From positions 1 through 34,758 of the forward strand of contig JAOXYB010018960.1 of the NCBI GenBank assembly GCA_028565635.1: a stretch of 34,758 bases of DNA, read 5' to 3'. A model generated the notes under the pieces. That model saw nothing but the letters and a program-made list of their open reading frames with translations, did no database searches and was not told the origin of the DNA. Below, piece after piece: positions 9,501 to 20,300 of the stretch. The position numbers and the translations under genes were made by a program. Each line of letters begins with the position of its first letter. The stretch's first letter is position 1. The DNA comes from Phoronis ovalis. Its lineage: Eukaryota > Phoronida > Phoronidae.

Positions 9501-12500
9501 TCAGGCTAGCAAATAAGCAGGATATAGATGGTTGTTATAATGAATCTGAGCTATGTGAATATTTAAACTTAGAGGAAGTAGTCAACATAAACAAATGTCC
9601 TTGTCGTCTGGTAAGTCATCACATATATATCTGATTGCAGCAAATGTTCTTAAAATTCGTACATTCGTTTAATTGCATAAATTTTGAAAAAGGGAGTCAA
9701 CCAACAATCCAAACCTTGGCTCTCAGCAAGTGCAATTAAACAAAAATATGTGTAAATTGCATGAAATACACTAAGCAAAATAAAACTGTTGCATATTTTA
9801 AAATTCAGAAAATGTCTGATTCATAATGTGTACAAAGTTTGAGAAATCAAGTTTTTATTTGACTATCAATACATTTCACTAATTGCAGGAAACTTGTGCA
9901 GCTGTTATTGGTACAGGAAAGAAAATTGATCCCTCGATAAAGATGGGTATGCAGTGGTTACTTCACACCATAGACAATAACTATGAAAAGTATCACGAGA
10001 GAGTAGATCGTGAAGTTACTGAACAGAAAGAGGAGGAAAAAAAGGAAAGACAAGCCAGACTGGAACGAGTCAGAAAATTGAGGGAGGAAAGGTACTTCTT
10101 AGCCATTATTAAAATTTTAACATGCTTATAGTTCATTAATTTTTTTAAGAAACAAACAAGAATGCCATAGCCGCCTTCAGTTTTGCTCTCACTACATGTT
10201 TTTGCTCTCACTTTAAAGTGGTGTGTTTACAGAGATACCCACTAGTCTACTAATGGGAACACTATCAGCTGTACTAAATTTAAACTGTAGCATCATATTC
10301 TTTTGATGCTATTTACAGATTTGCTTATAATTATATTACAATTGATAAGTATAATACAAACTAAATTTTTTCTCTGATTATAGGGAACGTGAAGAAGAAT
10401 TAGAACGACAGAAAAATGGAGAGCCAGCAAAACCTGACAGCGACGATGAAGATATAATGGATGGGAGTGATCCTTTTAAGAAATTAAATTACAATGAACT
10501 TGTCGCTAAGGTGAGTAATAGTCTCTTTTCTCTGTACATACAAGCACCATGAAGCTATAGTAAAGCTTTACTAAATAAGCCCGAGCTACATGTATTTCAT
10601 CTAGGTATAAGATTGTTTGATCACAAAAATTACCAGCTAAAAAGCTGTTCTCATTCAAATGAATTTTGTTCTGTTGCCAGTGATTTCATCAATTAATATC
10701 TACTTGATTTTATGATGAGAGATATTAATCCAGTGTTGTTAAAGTGCTCTTTAATAGTAAGTTGAATGATACTGTACCTTACTAATTACTGTAGTTTAAT
10801 TACATCTGCCAACCATGTGGTGATGTGGAGGTTATGTACCCAATGTCTGTTTGTTTATTATGGACAGAACTTGGTGGTTGTGTCGGGTGTGTCACAAGGA
10901 CAAATAGATTAGCTTTTGTGAGGATCCAGTTCCAGATACTCAATTTTAGAGCTGTTCCGCTTTTAATTGTACGGGAGGGTCGGAAGGCACTTTTTCTTCA
11001 GACCCACCACCCAGAATATGAATTTTATTCTGGTACCCACCACCTGGAATGTAAAATTAAAATGGACCCCCACTACCCAGAATTTTTTTTTTTATTTCCC
11101 AAGTGCACACACCCCCACACGAGATCGTTGCAGTGTGGGAATTTCCGTTAATATATCAACTTAAATTTTATTCTAGAAGTTGATTAAAATCTGCGATTGC
11201 TATAAAACTTAGCCAAAAATTGACAACGACGAGAGATAATGGTCGCGATTAATTCTGTATTATTATTATTAAATATATTGAAAGTCTCACAATGTCAATA
11301 GACAGCCCTGTAAGTGCAACATTGCCATTGGACCAGACCATCACAAACACGCGAGTATTTCTACCTAATCTATCAATTATATTCATTCAAAACCTTGTCG
11401 ATTGACGACAGTACGTCCAAAAGTCTGTAAGGCATTCCATTTTAACTCGGAGATTATCAATGCACAGTTTAAATCAACTTCAAATGTAATATTAAAGCCT
11501 CACTTGCCGAAACACATGTAAAAGCAGGATATGGAGTAGCCAACCTTGTTAAATGGCATAATGTATTATTTACAGGAAGCAAGATTAAAAGAAGAATCTA
11601 AAACGAAAAAGAAGAAGAAAGTACCAGAACAACAGTCAGAATCTCAAGAAAATGTAAACATAGGAGATAATAAAGAGGTCAGAAATAATGAGGCAAACAA
11701 TGGAAATAATAATGCCTTATTATCGTCAAGGAAATCTCGTCAGTCTCATAACATATCGGACAATGATGAAGATGCTGATGGACTTGTTACCAGTAGATCT
11801 AACAAATCTGATAAAGTACATAAAGACTCTCCGCGACCTTTGGATGGATTTCCATTACATTCTGCTAGAAGACTGGCTCCACTCACACCACTGACAAATT
11901 TAGAACCGTTAGACGGAGGAGGTAAGAAATAAAATAAAATAGCTTATCCATTGTAAAAGGCTATTGCTATTTTTATGTGAAAAAAAAATGTGTTTGTGAA
12001 ATGTTTGTATGTAACATTTATATATAGAACACTTAGTCCACCAAACTCGTATTTATTCAGGGTCTCACTGTTATAAACTGTATGCCTCCCACATGTTTGA
12101 GACCTTCATAGAAGAATTAAAAGCCCTAGATAATGAACTGATTTTTTTTTTGTCAAATTCTGAATTAAAATCCCTAGTAGTGATAGAATAGCCTTGTTAA
12201 TCCATGGACTATGTTAAATATAATAACATTTTTTCAAATTCAAAATTGTTTGTTTTAAATGTGAGATTTGTTATTTTGTTAACACGAAAGTTTATTTTAT
12301 TATACATTAAACATTAGAAATATATATGCCTTAAATGCTCAGTAGTACAATACATACCAGGAAATATATTATTCATATTGTGATTAACTTTTCAGACGGA
12401 GATGGTAAAAAGAAGCGTAAAAAGAAAAAGATCAAAAAGAATAAAACTGCACCTATGGATTTTGAAGACAATGAAACTGGTGAAGTTAGTTTTGATAAAC

Positions 12501-13189
12501 CCACTCTGCCCCCTTTGAAATCAGCATCACCTCCAGCTCAGAGAAACTTCATGTCGCGCACTGCCTCCAAGAAACCCCAACTAGACAGTGTTGATGAATG
12601 TAAGTGTTTCTATTAGAAAATATAAACCTTTGAATATCCTGTAACTGACACATTTAGCAGGAGTCTGATGTGTTCTATTTAAAGATCTAGAAATGTCCAC
12701 AAAAACCCCGAAAAAATTGGAGACAGAAGTTGCTTTCCTGTTGCACTTATAACTTTTTACCAGGGCATATTCTAAACAAACATGGTATGTAAATGTTGCA
12801 GACAATGATAAAGTCTCCCTGCAGTAAAATGTAAAGGCCTAGGTTGCTTGAAATTTGGATCTTGAAAACATCTGGATAATATATAATCTCTAGCTACGCA
12901 ACTTAAACTACTGAGTGCTCGTGTACTCGTTAATAAATATCATATATTTTTACGAGTAGTGTTGTTACTCAATCTTTGTTATTTAATTCATACCTCCAAT
13001 ATTATGTAGCTAATGAATTGAATGATTTTTTTTTACATTTTACGTTATTTTGTTTATTTAATGTTCAATATATTTCTTGCAGCATTTGGTCAAAAATGGG
13101 GACTTGTAAATGATTTACCGGAAGCAATAGAAGACACTGACCGTAGACAAAGTAGACCTAACAGTGAATATGATGAAATTATGACATGA
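6546..13189 (+). CDS. ARL13B: ARL13B, ciliary ARF-like GTPase (complete, nine exons)
   Basis: This membrane-bound ciliary GTPase acts as exchange factor for ARL3. Exons are 6546-6604, 7438-7508, 8034-8283, 9505-9610, 9889-10091, 10384-10510, 11576-11921, 12396-12599 and 13083-13189; phases agree throughout and give 490 residues (human 428). Domains are the P-loop GLDNAGKT (28-35), switch I APTVGFS (50-56), DLGGG (71-75) lacking the usual catalytic Gln as in human, NKQD (130-133), a charged coiled coil (about 195-260), a Ser/Asn-rich linker longer than in human, a lysine-rich block, a Pro-rich stretch, and the tail [11 protein letters not shown] matching human RPNSDAHDVIS. R79 and R200, altered in Joubert syndrome, are conserved. 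Oddities are only one N-terminal cysteine (C8) and no RVxP motif. The start matches the human N-terminus. Confidence 0.96.
6705..7020. mobile_element. MITE with ~60-bp terminal inverted repeats in ARL13B intron 1
   Basis: The left end (about 6705-6765) and the reverse complement of the right end (6956-7020) share TGACGT-CTGCACTAAGC and TCTTGATAATCTGACATGTG, nearly without mismatch in the inner 40 bases. The element is about 315 bp and carries no transposase. Its interior matches the diverged copy at 640-860. The near-perfect arms suggest it is younger than that copy. Confidence 0.88.
7539..7560. repeat. 22-bp perfect AT palindrome
   Basis: AATATAATATTAATATTATATT reads the same on both strands. 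It lies 30 bases past the donor of ARL13B exon 2. AT-only palindromes arise easily in AT-rich introns, so function is doubtful. Confidence 0.6.
11002..11100. repeat. Three ~32-bp imperfect tandem units in ARL13B intron 6
   Basis: Units begin ACCCACCACCCAGAAT (11002), ACCCACCACCTGGAAT (11035) and ACCCCCACTACCCAGAAT (11066), each followed by an AT-rich half. The block is C-rich on the plus strand, unlike the surrounding intron, and recalls the CCCCTAAACGG element at 4763-5115. The plus-strand open frames here (10825-11164) are repeat artefacts. Confidence 0.6.
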
Positions 13190-13652
13190 GATATTGCTCT
13201 GATCAGGATGGGTTAAATAAGATTTTCGATTTTGCAAATATTGGAGTTTTGCTTTCTTCATGGTTGTTATTTGAGCTGTTATAGCCAGTTGAAATGTTAA
13301 GATTTTGCAGTAGGAAAATTTGTGACATAGTAAATTAAAATTAAAACAAAGAATACTGTTATATGGTATGTTGTAGAAAGTTGGCAGCAATGCTACATTG
13401 TTTATTTTTAATATGTCACCTTGTATACAGTAAAGTCTGGTGCTGCATGTGTAATCTCAACCTGATGTGCCTCTAGTCACAGACTCACAGCTGGAAATTT
13501 TAAACATCTGTTCCAAAGCATTTATGTTTACAAAACATATCAAAGAATTGCTCAATGCCTTCCCTAGTTAACCAGGACCAGAATTAAAATATTGATTAAT
13601 TTGTAGTTTTTATGTACTTAATTAATGAATAGACTTGCAGAAACATTGTAAC
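13190..13652 (+). other. ARL13B 3' UTR
   Basis: AT-rich sequence follows the ARL13B stop with no coding frame. No clear AATAAA was found close to the stop; variants are possible. An AATAAA occurs only at 14817-14822, so the transcript end is uncertain. Confidence 0.4.
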
Positions 13653-13965
13653 TAAAGTATATCCCACTCACCCTGAGATTTATATGATATTTTCAACATT
13701 TTTGTGAAAAATGATGAACTTTTTTTTCAGCGTAAGTGATATAAAACCTAACAGGATTTCAAATTTCAGAATTTTTCAATGTCCTGCTTTTTAGAAAGTT
13801 CTTGCTTTGCAAGTTTCCATTATAAATTCCCTATCAAAAATGGCCTATGTGAAAATTGTGAATTTTGGAATCCTCTTGGGTACTATATCGCTCACCTTTT
13901 TCCCATAAAGTGTGAAAAATAACATATGAATTTTGTAGTTACACAGTGGAGTGGGATATACTTTA
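13653..13965. mobile_element. 313-bp MITE downstream of ARL13B
   Basis: A 17-bp perfect terminal inverted repeat, TAAAGTATATCCCACTC at 13653-13669 and its complement at 13949-13965, bounds the element. The TIR begins with TA, which would fit a TA target-site element of the Tc1/mariner type, but this is an inference. Interior fragments recur at 2877-2944 and 27862-27925. There is no coding capacity. Confidence 0.85.
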
Positions 13966-15262
13966 CTGTACTTAGCTATGCATCCTTATCTTATTAACCA
14001 GAACAAATTGCATTTCCATCTTTTGTAATTAAGTTATTGCTGGGATTTTAATTACAAATGACAAGGCATTACATTTTCTTTTGAGTAAGAGGTGTTCTAA
14101 TCATTTTCAGTAACTTATAAATTACAGTAAACAGCCATTTTATGTGGCAAAAATTTGATATTGATGCTGATAAAGTAAGACTAACCTTTGTATACTGTAT
14201 CAGCAATTAACGTGGTTGTGTTAATCTAGGCTGACTTTTTATTACTAATTTCATGTGCCTTTGTGCATGTTTTATAGCAAACGTCTACATGTATAGCTAT
14301 TTGTTTAGGTTCATGTTTATAGAAATTTTTATCCATGAAAAGTTTTTAGAAATTTGTTGCATGTTTTATAGCATTGTTTATATGGATTATTATTAAATCT
14401 TATTTTAATTTTTTAAAATCGTCATTTTGACTGCTTCTAATGTCTCAATCATCACTTTCTGTTATACTTTATCCATGTTCTGGCTACTGGTAATTTGGTG
14501 TCACGAACGAGAAACACTTGTTTATTGTAAACTGTTGTGTTACCATAGTCTGCCTGGGAAACTTATATATAAAACACTGGGTCCACTAAAATCATATTTA
14601 TTTATTAGGCAAAGGTAGAATGATATCATGTTAACTGCGTCTGTGTCATATTGGAGCAATTTCGGTTAAGAAATAGCAGTACGGCCAGTCTTCATTTTTT
14701 TAAACAATTAATTTGGCATAATATGGCATACTTTTCAAAATATTACTTGCCATGAAAAACATCCAGAAAAAAATCTCCACAGGTTCCCATCCATCCTTCG
14801 AACTCCAATCCCAGGAAATAAAGCAATAATCTCATAATCCCGAAAAAAAGTTATTCTGGTGGTCAACACTGAGTAAGAGTATCCAGGCTAGGGGTGTGTG
14901 ATAACACTGAGTAAGAGTATCCAGGCTAGGGGTGTGTGATTTCCTGTAATCTGATGCATTCTGCGACTCTTCACATTACACACTGTGCCGCTCTTTAGGC
15001 ATTCGCATAAATTATTGATTCTTAAGACTAAATTAGTTTAAATAAAAAATCAGAAATTTCACAGAGTGCAGGGCTTCACATTTAGATTTTAATTACTTTC
15101 AATAATATTATGCATATTGCCAAACTTTTGCTACATTACTGAAATACATTAACTAAAACACTTTTTTTACAATATATGTATAATAAATTTTATTTAGACC
15201 TTCAGTATAATTATTGCATAAAAAAATAGCAAACTAATTTCAAAATAAACCGTACCAGCATT
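13966..15262. other. Intergenic DNA between ARL13B and the microprotein candidate
   Basis: No gene was recognised. The stretch contains a roughly 50-bp block at 14559-14609 that resembles 12013-12060 in ARL13B intron 7 (shared TATATA-AACACT, GTCCAC, TATTTATT), the 38-bp tandem duplication at 14865-14940, and AATAAA hexamers at 14817 and 15182. Confidence 0.45.
14865..14940. repeat. Exact 38-bp tandem duplication
   Basis: The 38-base unit beginning AACACTGAGTAAGAGTATCC occurs at 14865-14902 and again, without a mismatch, at 14903-14940. Perfect identity suggests a recent duplication or an assembly artefact. Confidence 0.9.
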
Positions 15263-15821
15263 ATGGTGACTGATGTAACATTCCCAGGGCTTCTAAAAGA
15301 TGCTGTGGAGAAACATGAAATACCAGAAGCAAAGGTAGCCTGTCTACAGGCTAAAAAAGGACATTGTATGAGGATTCAATATATTTATATTATAACAATT
15401 GATAATTTTGACAATTTTACTTCTCATTATTTCTTCCTTTGCAACAATAATCAAAATACAAATATACAAAATTTCAATTTTGGACCACTTATCAAACTAT
15501 TAATATATTTAAATATGACTAAATGTAAGTTACACATTTAAAAAAATTATAATTTATCATCACTTTAGAGCAATTTGAGTGGAATAGTATCCGACGGAGT
15601 AAAAAAAAAATGTATAATGACAATACAAACTTTATTATTCAGACTGAGCCCAGTCCATGCACAGATAGCATATAAATTTTGAAATCTTAATTTGGACTTC
15701 TAAGTACTTGGATGCAACATACCAAACAAAACTTTTTTATTTTCTAGCCGGGTTTCCAGTGTATATTTTAGCTGGTCTTATAGCAGTAATCCTAATAATC
15801 AATTTCCGCAAAAAATTGTAG
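15263..15821 (+). CDS. Candidate 58-residue tail-anchored-type microprotein
   Basis: This is a two-exon model: 15263-15365 (ATG with G at +4, donor GTATGA, phase 1) and 15748-15821 (acceptor TTTTCTAG, ends TAG). The phases fit. The first exon gives a charged 34-residue segment starting MVTDVTFPGLLKDAVEKHEI. The second gives a hydrophobic stretch GFPVYILAGLIAVILIINF followed by RKKL at the C-terminus, as in tail-anchored membrane proteins. I do not recognise a family. Upstream exons may exist. An alternative donor after AAG at 15334 is out of phase with exon 2. The prediction rests on splice signals and the membrane segment only, so it may be a chance pairing. Confidence 0.38.
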
Positions 15822-16320
15822 AATAGAATTTTATTACACAGCTAATGCATCAAAGAAATGATTTTCGTGTGCGGAAAGAAAACACTAAGTACGTACAATG
15901 CATTATCTACAATGTACAGAATATAAAAATATATAGGTATATCCCCAGGTGTTTTTTGCCGCAAAAGAAAAATTTAATACATTTTAATAGTTTACGCTAT
16001 TGGCAATAGGTAGCGCCTGCAATCAGCAGATAGTTTCCTAAAATTGCTAGGTGGCGCTGTATTGCAAGAGTTATTTCCCTTGCATGATTTTTTCCATAAC
16101 AATACAAGGTTAAGTTTTTTGATATTCAATTTATTATCTAAATCAATCATTGTATTACAATATTTTAAAGCAAATTATGTAATTTTAGTTTAAATCTTAA
16201 TTTTTTATAATATTTATGAGAAAGAAATTTAAAATGAAACAAATTTCATCTACCTTGGAAACTAGTAATTAGACATTTTACAACCTCGTTTTAGTAATTT
16301 GGAGCGCATTTGAACATGTT
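15822..16320. other. Intergenic DNA upstream of the scaffold gene
   Basis: No coding exon was recognised. Two CTCF-like motifs occur at 16007-16058. The stretch otherwise consists of AT-rich intergenic sequence leading into the probable promoter of the large gene. Confidence 0.4.
16007..16058 (+). promoter_or_regulatory. Pair of CTCF-like core motifs
   Basis: TAGGTGGCGCT at 16048-16058 fits the core YAGRKGGCRSY of the CTCF consensus. TAGGTAGCGCC at 16007-16017 fits with one mismatch in the same orientation. The flanking CCAS part of the motif is absent in both. They lie between the microprotein candidate and the large gene, where an insulator would be plausible. Confidence 0.3.
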
Positions 16321-16329
16321 TTTTGCCGA

Positions 16330-16419
16330 TCAGCTGTGAAATAGCTGGGGAATAGCAGTGTTACTATAATTTCTTTTGTCCGAGTAACTTTTGTCAATCC
16401 TTCTTAGGTTCAGCACACG
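16330..16419 (+). promoter_or_regulatory. Probable 5' non-coding first exon of the scaffold gene
   Basis: CACACG|GTAAGT at 16414-16425 is a strong splice donor. The coding exon at 17383 starts with an acceptor (TTTCTTTACAG) and carries an in-frame TAG directly before its ATG, so an upstream non-coding exon is needed. The 5' end given is approximate. Confidence 0.4.
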
Positions 16420-17187
16420 GTAAGTGCCATTTTAAGTGAACTTCCTTGTGGTAATAAACACAACTATCTCCAAAACGGCGAACGTAAACGGAGCACCGGC
16501 CTGAGAAAAACACATGCTCGATTTGTTTACAATTTTTCTAGTCGAAATTTTATGATCTTTCACAAAAAGTTCGACATATTAAAAATGTACATATAGATCT
16601 AGTAATATGATATTGGTTTTTTGTTTCGTATTATTTCGTGATTTTGTAAATATAATGTGTTTAAATAGGTTTACTTTGAGATCACAACTTCATCACATTG
16701 ACATCATCACGTTAACTTTTAAATGTAATATTTTCTTGTGATGTCATTATTGCTTAGTAGTTATTACAAATGATTCCAGCTTGATAGTGCTATGTTGTCT
16801 TTCTATTAATTCTTTGCATAAACATGGCTGAAATACAGAGGTAGGAAATCTTAGGAAGTACCAAATGGTGGTTTGGTTGTCATCTTGTCTTTTTACTGAA
16901 TTTAATTAATTCTAGATAACAGCTCTGTTAATATTTTTCTGTACCTTATACAGGGTTTTTGTATAGTCAAATCTATGGCATGACATTGCAAAAGTGTAGC
17001 AGAGAAGATCAACACATATCACAAACCATGCACTTTAATATGCCTTCATTATCTGGCACCATAATAATTGTTGTAGAACTTAATTATATAAATTTGTAGA
17101 AAAATAATTTTTTTTGTTTTTTCGACAATTTTTTTGTAATGAAATATCAATCAATTTCAGTTTTGTCATACAACCAACTATATAAAT

Positions 17188-17293
17188 TACATACCTGTCA
17201 AGTTGGCAGAATAAGCGGGAGATTTGGTATTTGAAACAATTTTCTGTTGAAAGCTATGGCAGAAACGAGAGTCTCGCAATATATCTACCCGTA
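17188..17293 (+). repeat. Interspersed repeat, copy A
   Basis: The sequence begins ATACCTGTCAAGTTGGCAGA and includes TTTTCTGTTGAAAGC. It aligns with the copies at 18665-18832 (reverse strand) and 23663-23791. It lies in the 5' intron of the scaffold gene. It may be a SINE or MITE fragment; no terminal repeats were identified. Confidence 0.75.
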
Positions 17294-17395
17294 TTAGTTA
17301 TGCTCTACCTTACCTGAGAGCAAATTGAATATCTGTTCTGTTTTAGTGAATGCTAACTTGATTCCCTTCCCTTTCTTTACAGCTCTTCCTGTTAG

Positions 17396-20300
17396 ATGTC
17401 CGTGCGAGTTGACATTAGATTTCGTTGGGCTAGAACCATTGCAACTAGAGTAGCAGTAGTTTATTTACATGCACCATTTACACAGGTATTTTAAAAATAT
17501 ATTTTATAGTTAAGTTGCAAAAACAGCTAATATTCTGAATTATTTTTTAAATCGTTTCCTATATTTTATGTACAATTTCTAGGATCCAGCGTTATATGAA
17601 TAGAACAGTTTAAGACAGTGTGCAAGCATATTATTGTATAATACTATAAAATACTATTCTTTTCAATAACATTGTGAATTGATAACATTGAAGCAATGTG
17701 CACCTTATCTATAAATCATTAAGAAAAGGATAATAGGCATAAAAAGGTCATTTGTCTCTGACATTAATTCCTTTGAACATTTGTGTATTGTAAGTGTATT
17801 TAACAGAAATTTCTAAGAAATACCCTCTTGATTGAAAATGGGGGTTGCATATGAACTAGGGAAACTTGTGGCATAAAAATCTGAAAGATGGCATATAGGA
17901 CCCGGGATATAGGAATTTTTGGATGGTTATGAATGCTGGAATTGAGTAATTTAATTCTATATGCTTTCTCTAACAGTTTATTTAGTTGTTTGTTTTCCTT
18001 TTTTTAGTTTGGTCCAATCCCATTGAGGTGGAACAATCGTAAAGAATTATTTGAGTCTGGGCTAGTATCTGTTCCACTTGGAAAACATTTTACGAGCTTA
18101 GAAGTGGTGGAGAATACTTATCAATTGGATGCATTTATTGTTCGATCTGTAACCTTTGAAATTGATTTGTATGTAGTTGATGACCGGCGCACACCGTTGT
18201 TTTTAAAAGGTTAGTAATATTGTAAGAAACATATTTTTAGTTATTATAACCGTACCCGTAAAAATTGTAAGTGCTTTTAATTTGCAGTTTTCAATAGTAA
18301 GATTTAAATTTATATATAGGATGTGTTATATACATTAATTCTTGTTCCTGATTTTATCCGATTAATAGCCAGGAGTGTATTTTATCCAATTAATTAGCCA
18401 GGGGTGTATTTTATCAAACTAATTTTGAAGAATTGTTTACTTCACTAATTCCAACAATTTGCATTTTAAGTACATTTCAGATTCAATCAGAAATTTGTGT
18501 ATATATTCCCAGTGCAGGTCAATTGAAGAATTGATTACTGTTAGCAAATTAAAAAGTTAAGATTATATACCATAACTTTTTATGATTTCCTTCCATAAGA
18601 TATTTATACAACAAATTATTGTAAAAAATTCTTTTCAGCTGAAATCAATTTTTTCTTAAACGATGTCAGCGAGAAACGGCAAAAACGTTCTCATAGCTGT
18701 CAAGTCTCCCATTGCTTGCGTGAGACTCCCGTTTTATAGCTCATATTTTGCCATTGCTTTCAATACAAAATTATCTGAAAAAACTGAATCTCTGTTCAAC
18801 AATTCTGCCAACTTGACAGGTATGCATTCTGTGGGAGATATTTCATTTTGTTGACCCATTTTTGAAAGTGTAACAGTCAAATACTAGAAATACCTAAGAA
18901 AACACATTAATGCTCTATTAAATAAAATCACATAGCCAACTGTGAACAATATAGAAATAAAAATATTGGTCCCCTTGTGCCCTGTTCATGAATAGTTCAC
19001 TTGTTGCTCAATCTACTTTAGAGAGATCCCTTAATTCAGTTTGAGCAGTCCTGATTGGCTTATATCTTTCACAGTGTATTTGTTTTACTCTGACAAAATA
19101 CATTCCAAAACTTAAAGTAATTTAAAGCTAATGTTTGTACTAATTAGACAACACTATTATTTTTGTCAATCCTGTTAAAATAAAAAGGGATTTTTAAGAT
19201 AAATCTGGATTATAATAGGCTATTCATAAAGAAAGTAATAACTGGTTGAAAATGAATATTTTATGCCTTACTATTTATGTTAAGCATATTTTCAATATTT
19301 GGAGTAATTGCACACTAAGTATGGCTTAGCAGAAATAAAGCTACTAATATCATACATAAAAATTTGAATATAATATAGCTATATATGAGCCTATTCACAT
19401 TTAAAATGTAACCCAAATCTTTTCTATTGATATAATAACTTCAGGAAACATAAATAAAGAATGAAAGATTAAGAAAAGAATTAACTTGTGTTACACAGCT
19501 TACCCATATTTATAGGAACAACAGAATTGATATAATAACATGTATTTGGTGAATACATATGCTTTTACACATAGAACAACTTTACTTGTATGTGTACTGA
19601 CTTAATGCAGTATTATCAACCCAGGATATTATGTAGATCTAGTATAAACTGTATACTTAATCAAAAGAAAAACTGATATTTTTAAGTTTAACAATAAAGT
19701 TCTGCTTATCTGTTATTAAGTGTTCTGAGCAGCACTTTCATAATGGTATAAAACTTAACCAGTTATACATAAACGCATTCATGTAATGACAACAGTAACA
19801 CCAAGCTGGAAATAAACTGTGACACCAAATTTAAATGTAATGTTTTCTCATAACAATAGTAAGTACTTTTATTTATATGTATTCTCAATTTTGCTTCAAT
19901 TTTCAGTGTACATTAGTTCTTGTTTCAACACAGACTAGCAAATTTTAAGAACTGTTGTTAGGTACAGAATTTTTGAAGGTGTATTATAATTTTGTTGTTG
20001 TCAGGTGATCTCAGCTTCTAATCTAACGTAAGACTTGTTATAAAGTTTCTTCAGAAAACCAAAGCTTTGACTGCTAATGGAGTTAACATCTTTTGCTGTT
20101 TGGTATTTTAAAGATGTTCACAACATTTCTGGTATAAGATTAGTTGTATAAGTCCCAGGGTTTAGCTAACAGTAGCTGCAAAGACTGAGCTCATAATTTA
20201 TCCTCTGAATCTGTTTTCAATGCCAACTGTTGTGGCAAATGATACAAAATACCGAAATTACTAAGCGACAGAAGATATGTGCTACAGTGAAAAGTATACT

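Noticed and set aside
10825-11164. Plus-strand open frames of 108 and 65 codons
   Set aside because: They lie over C-rich tandem units in an ARL13B intron and show no domain; repeat artefact.
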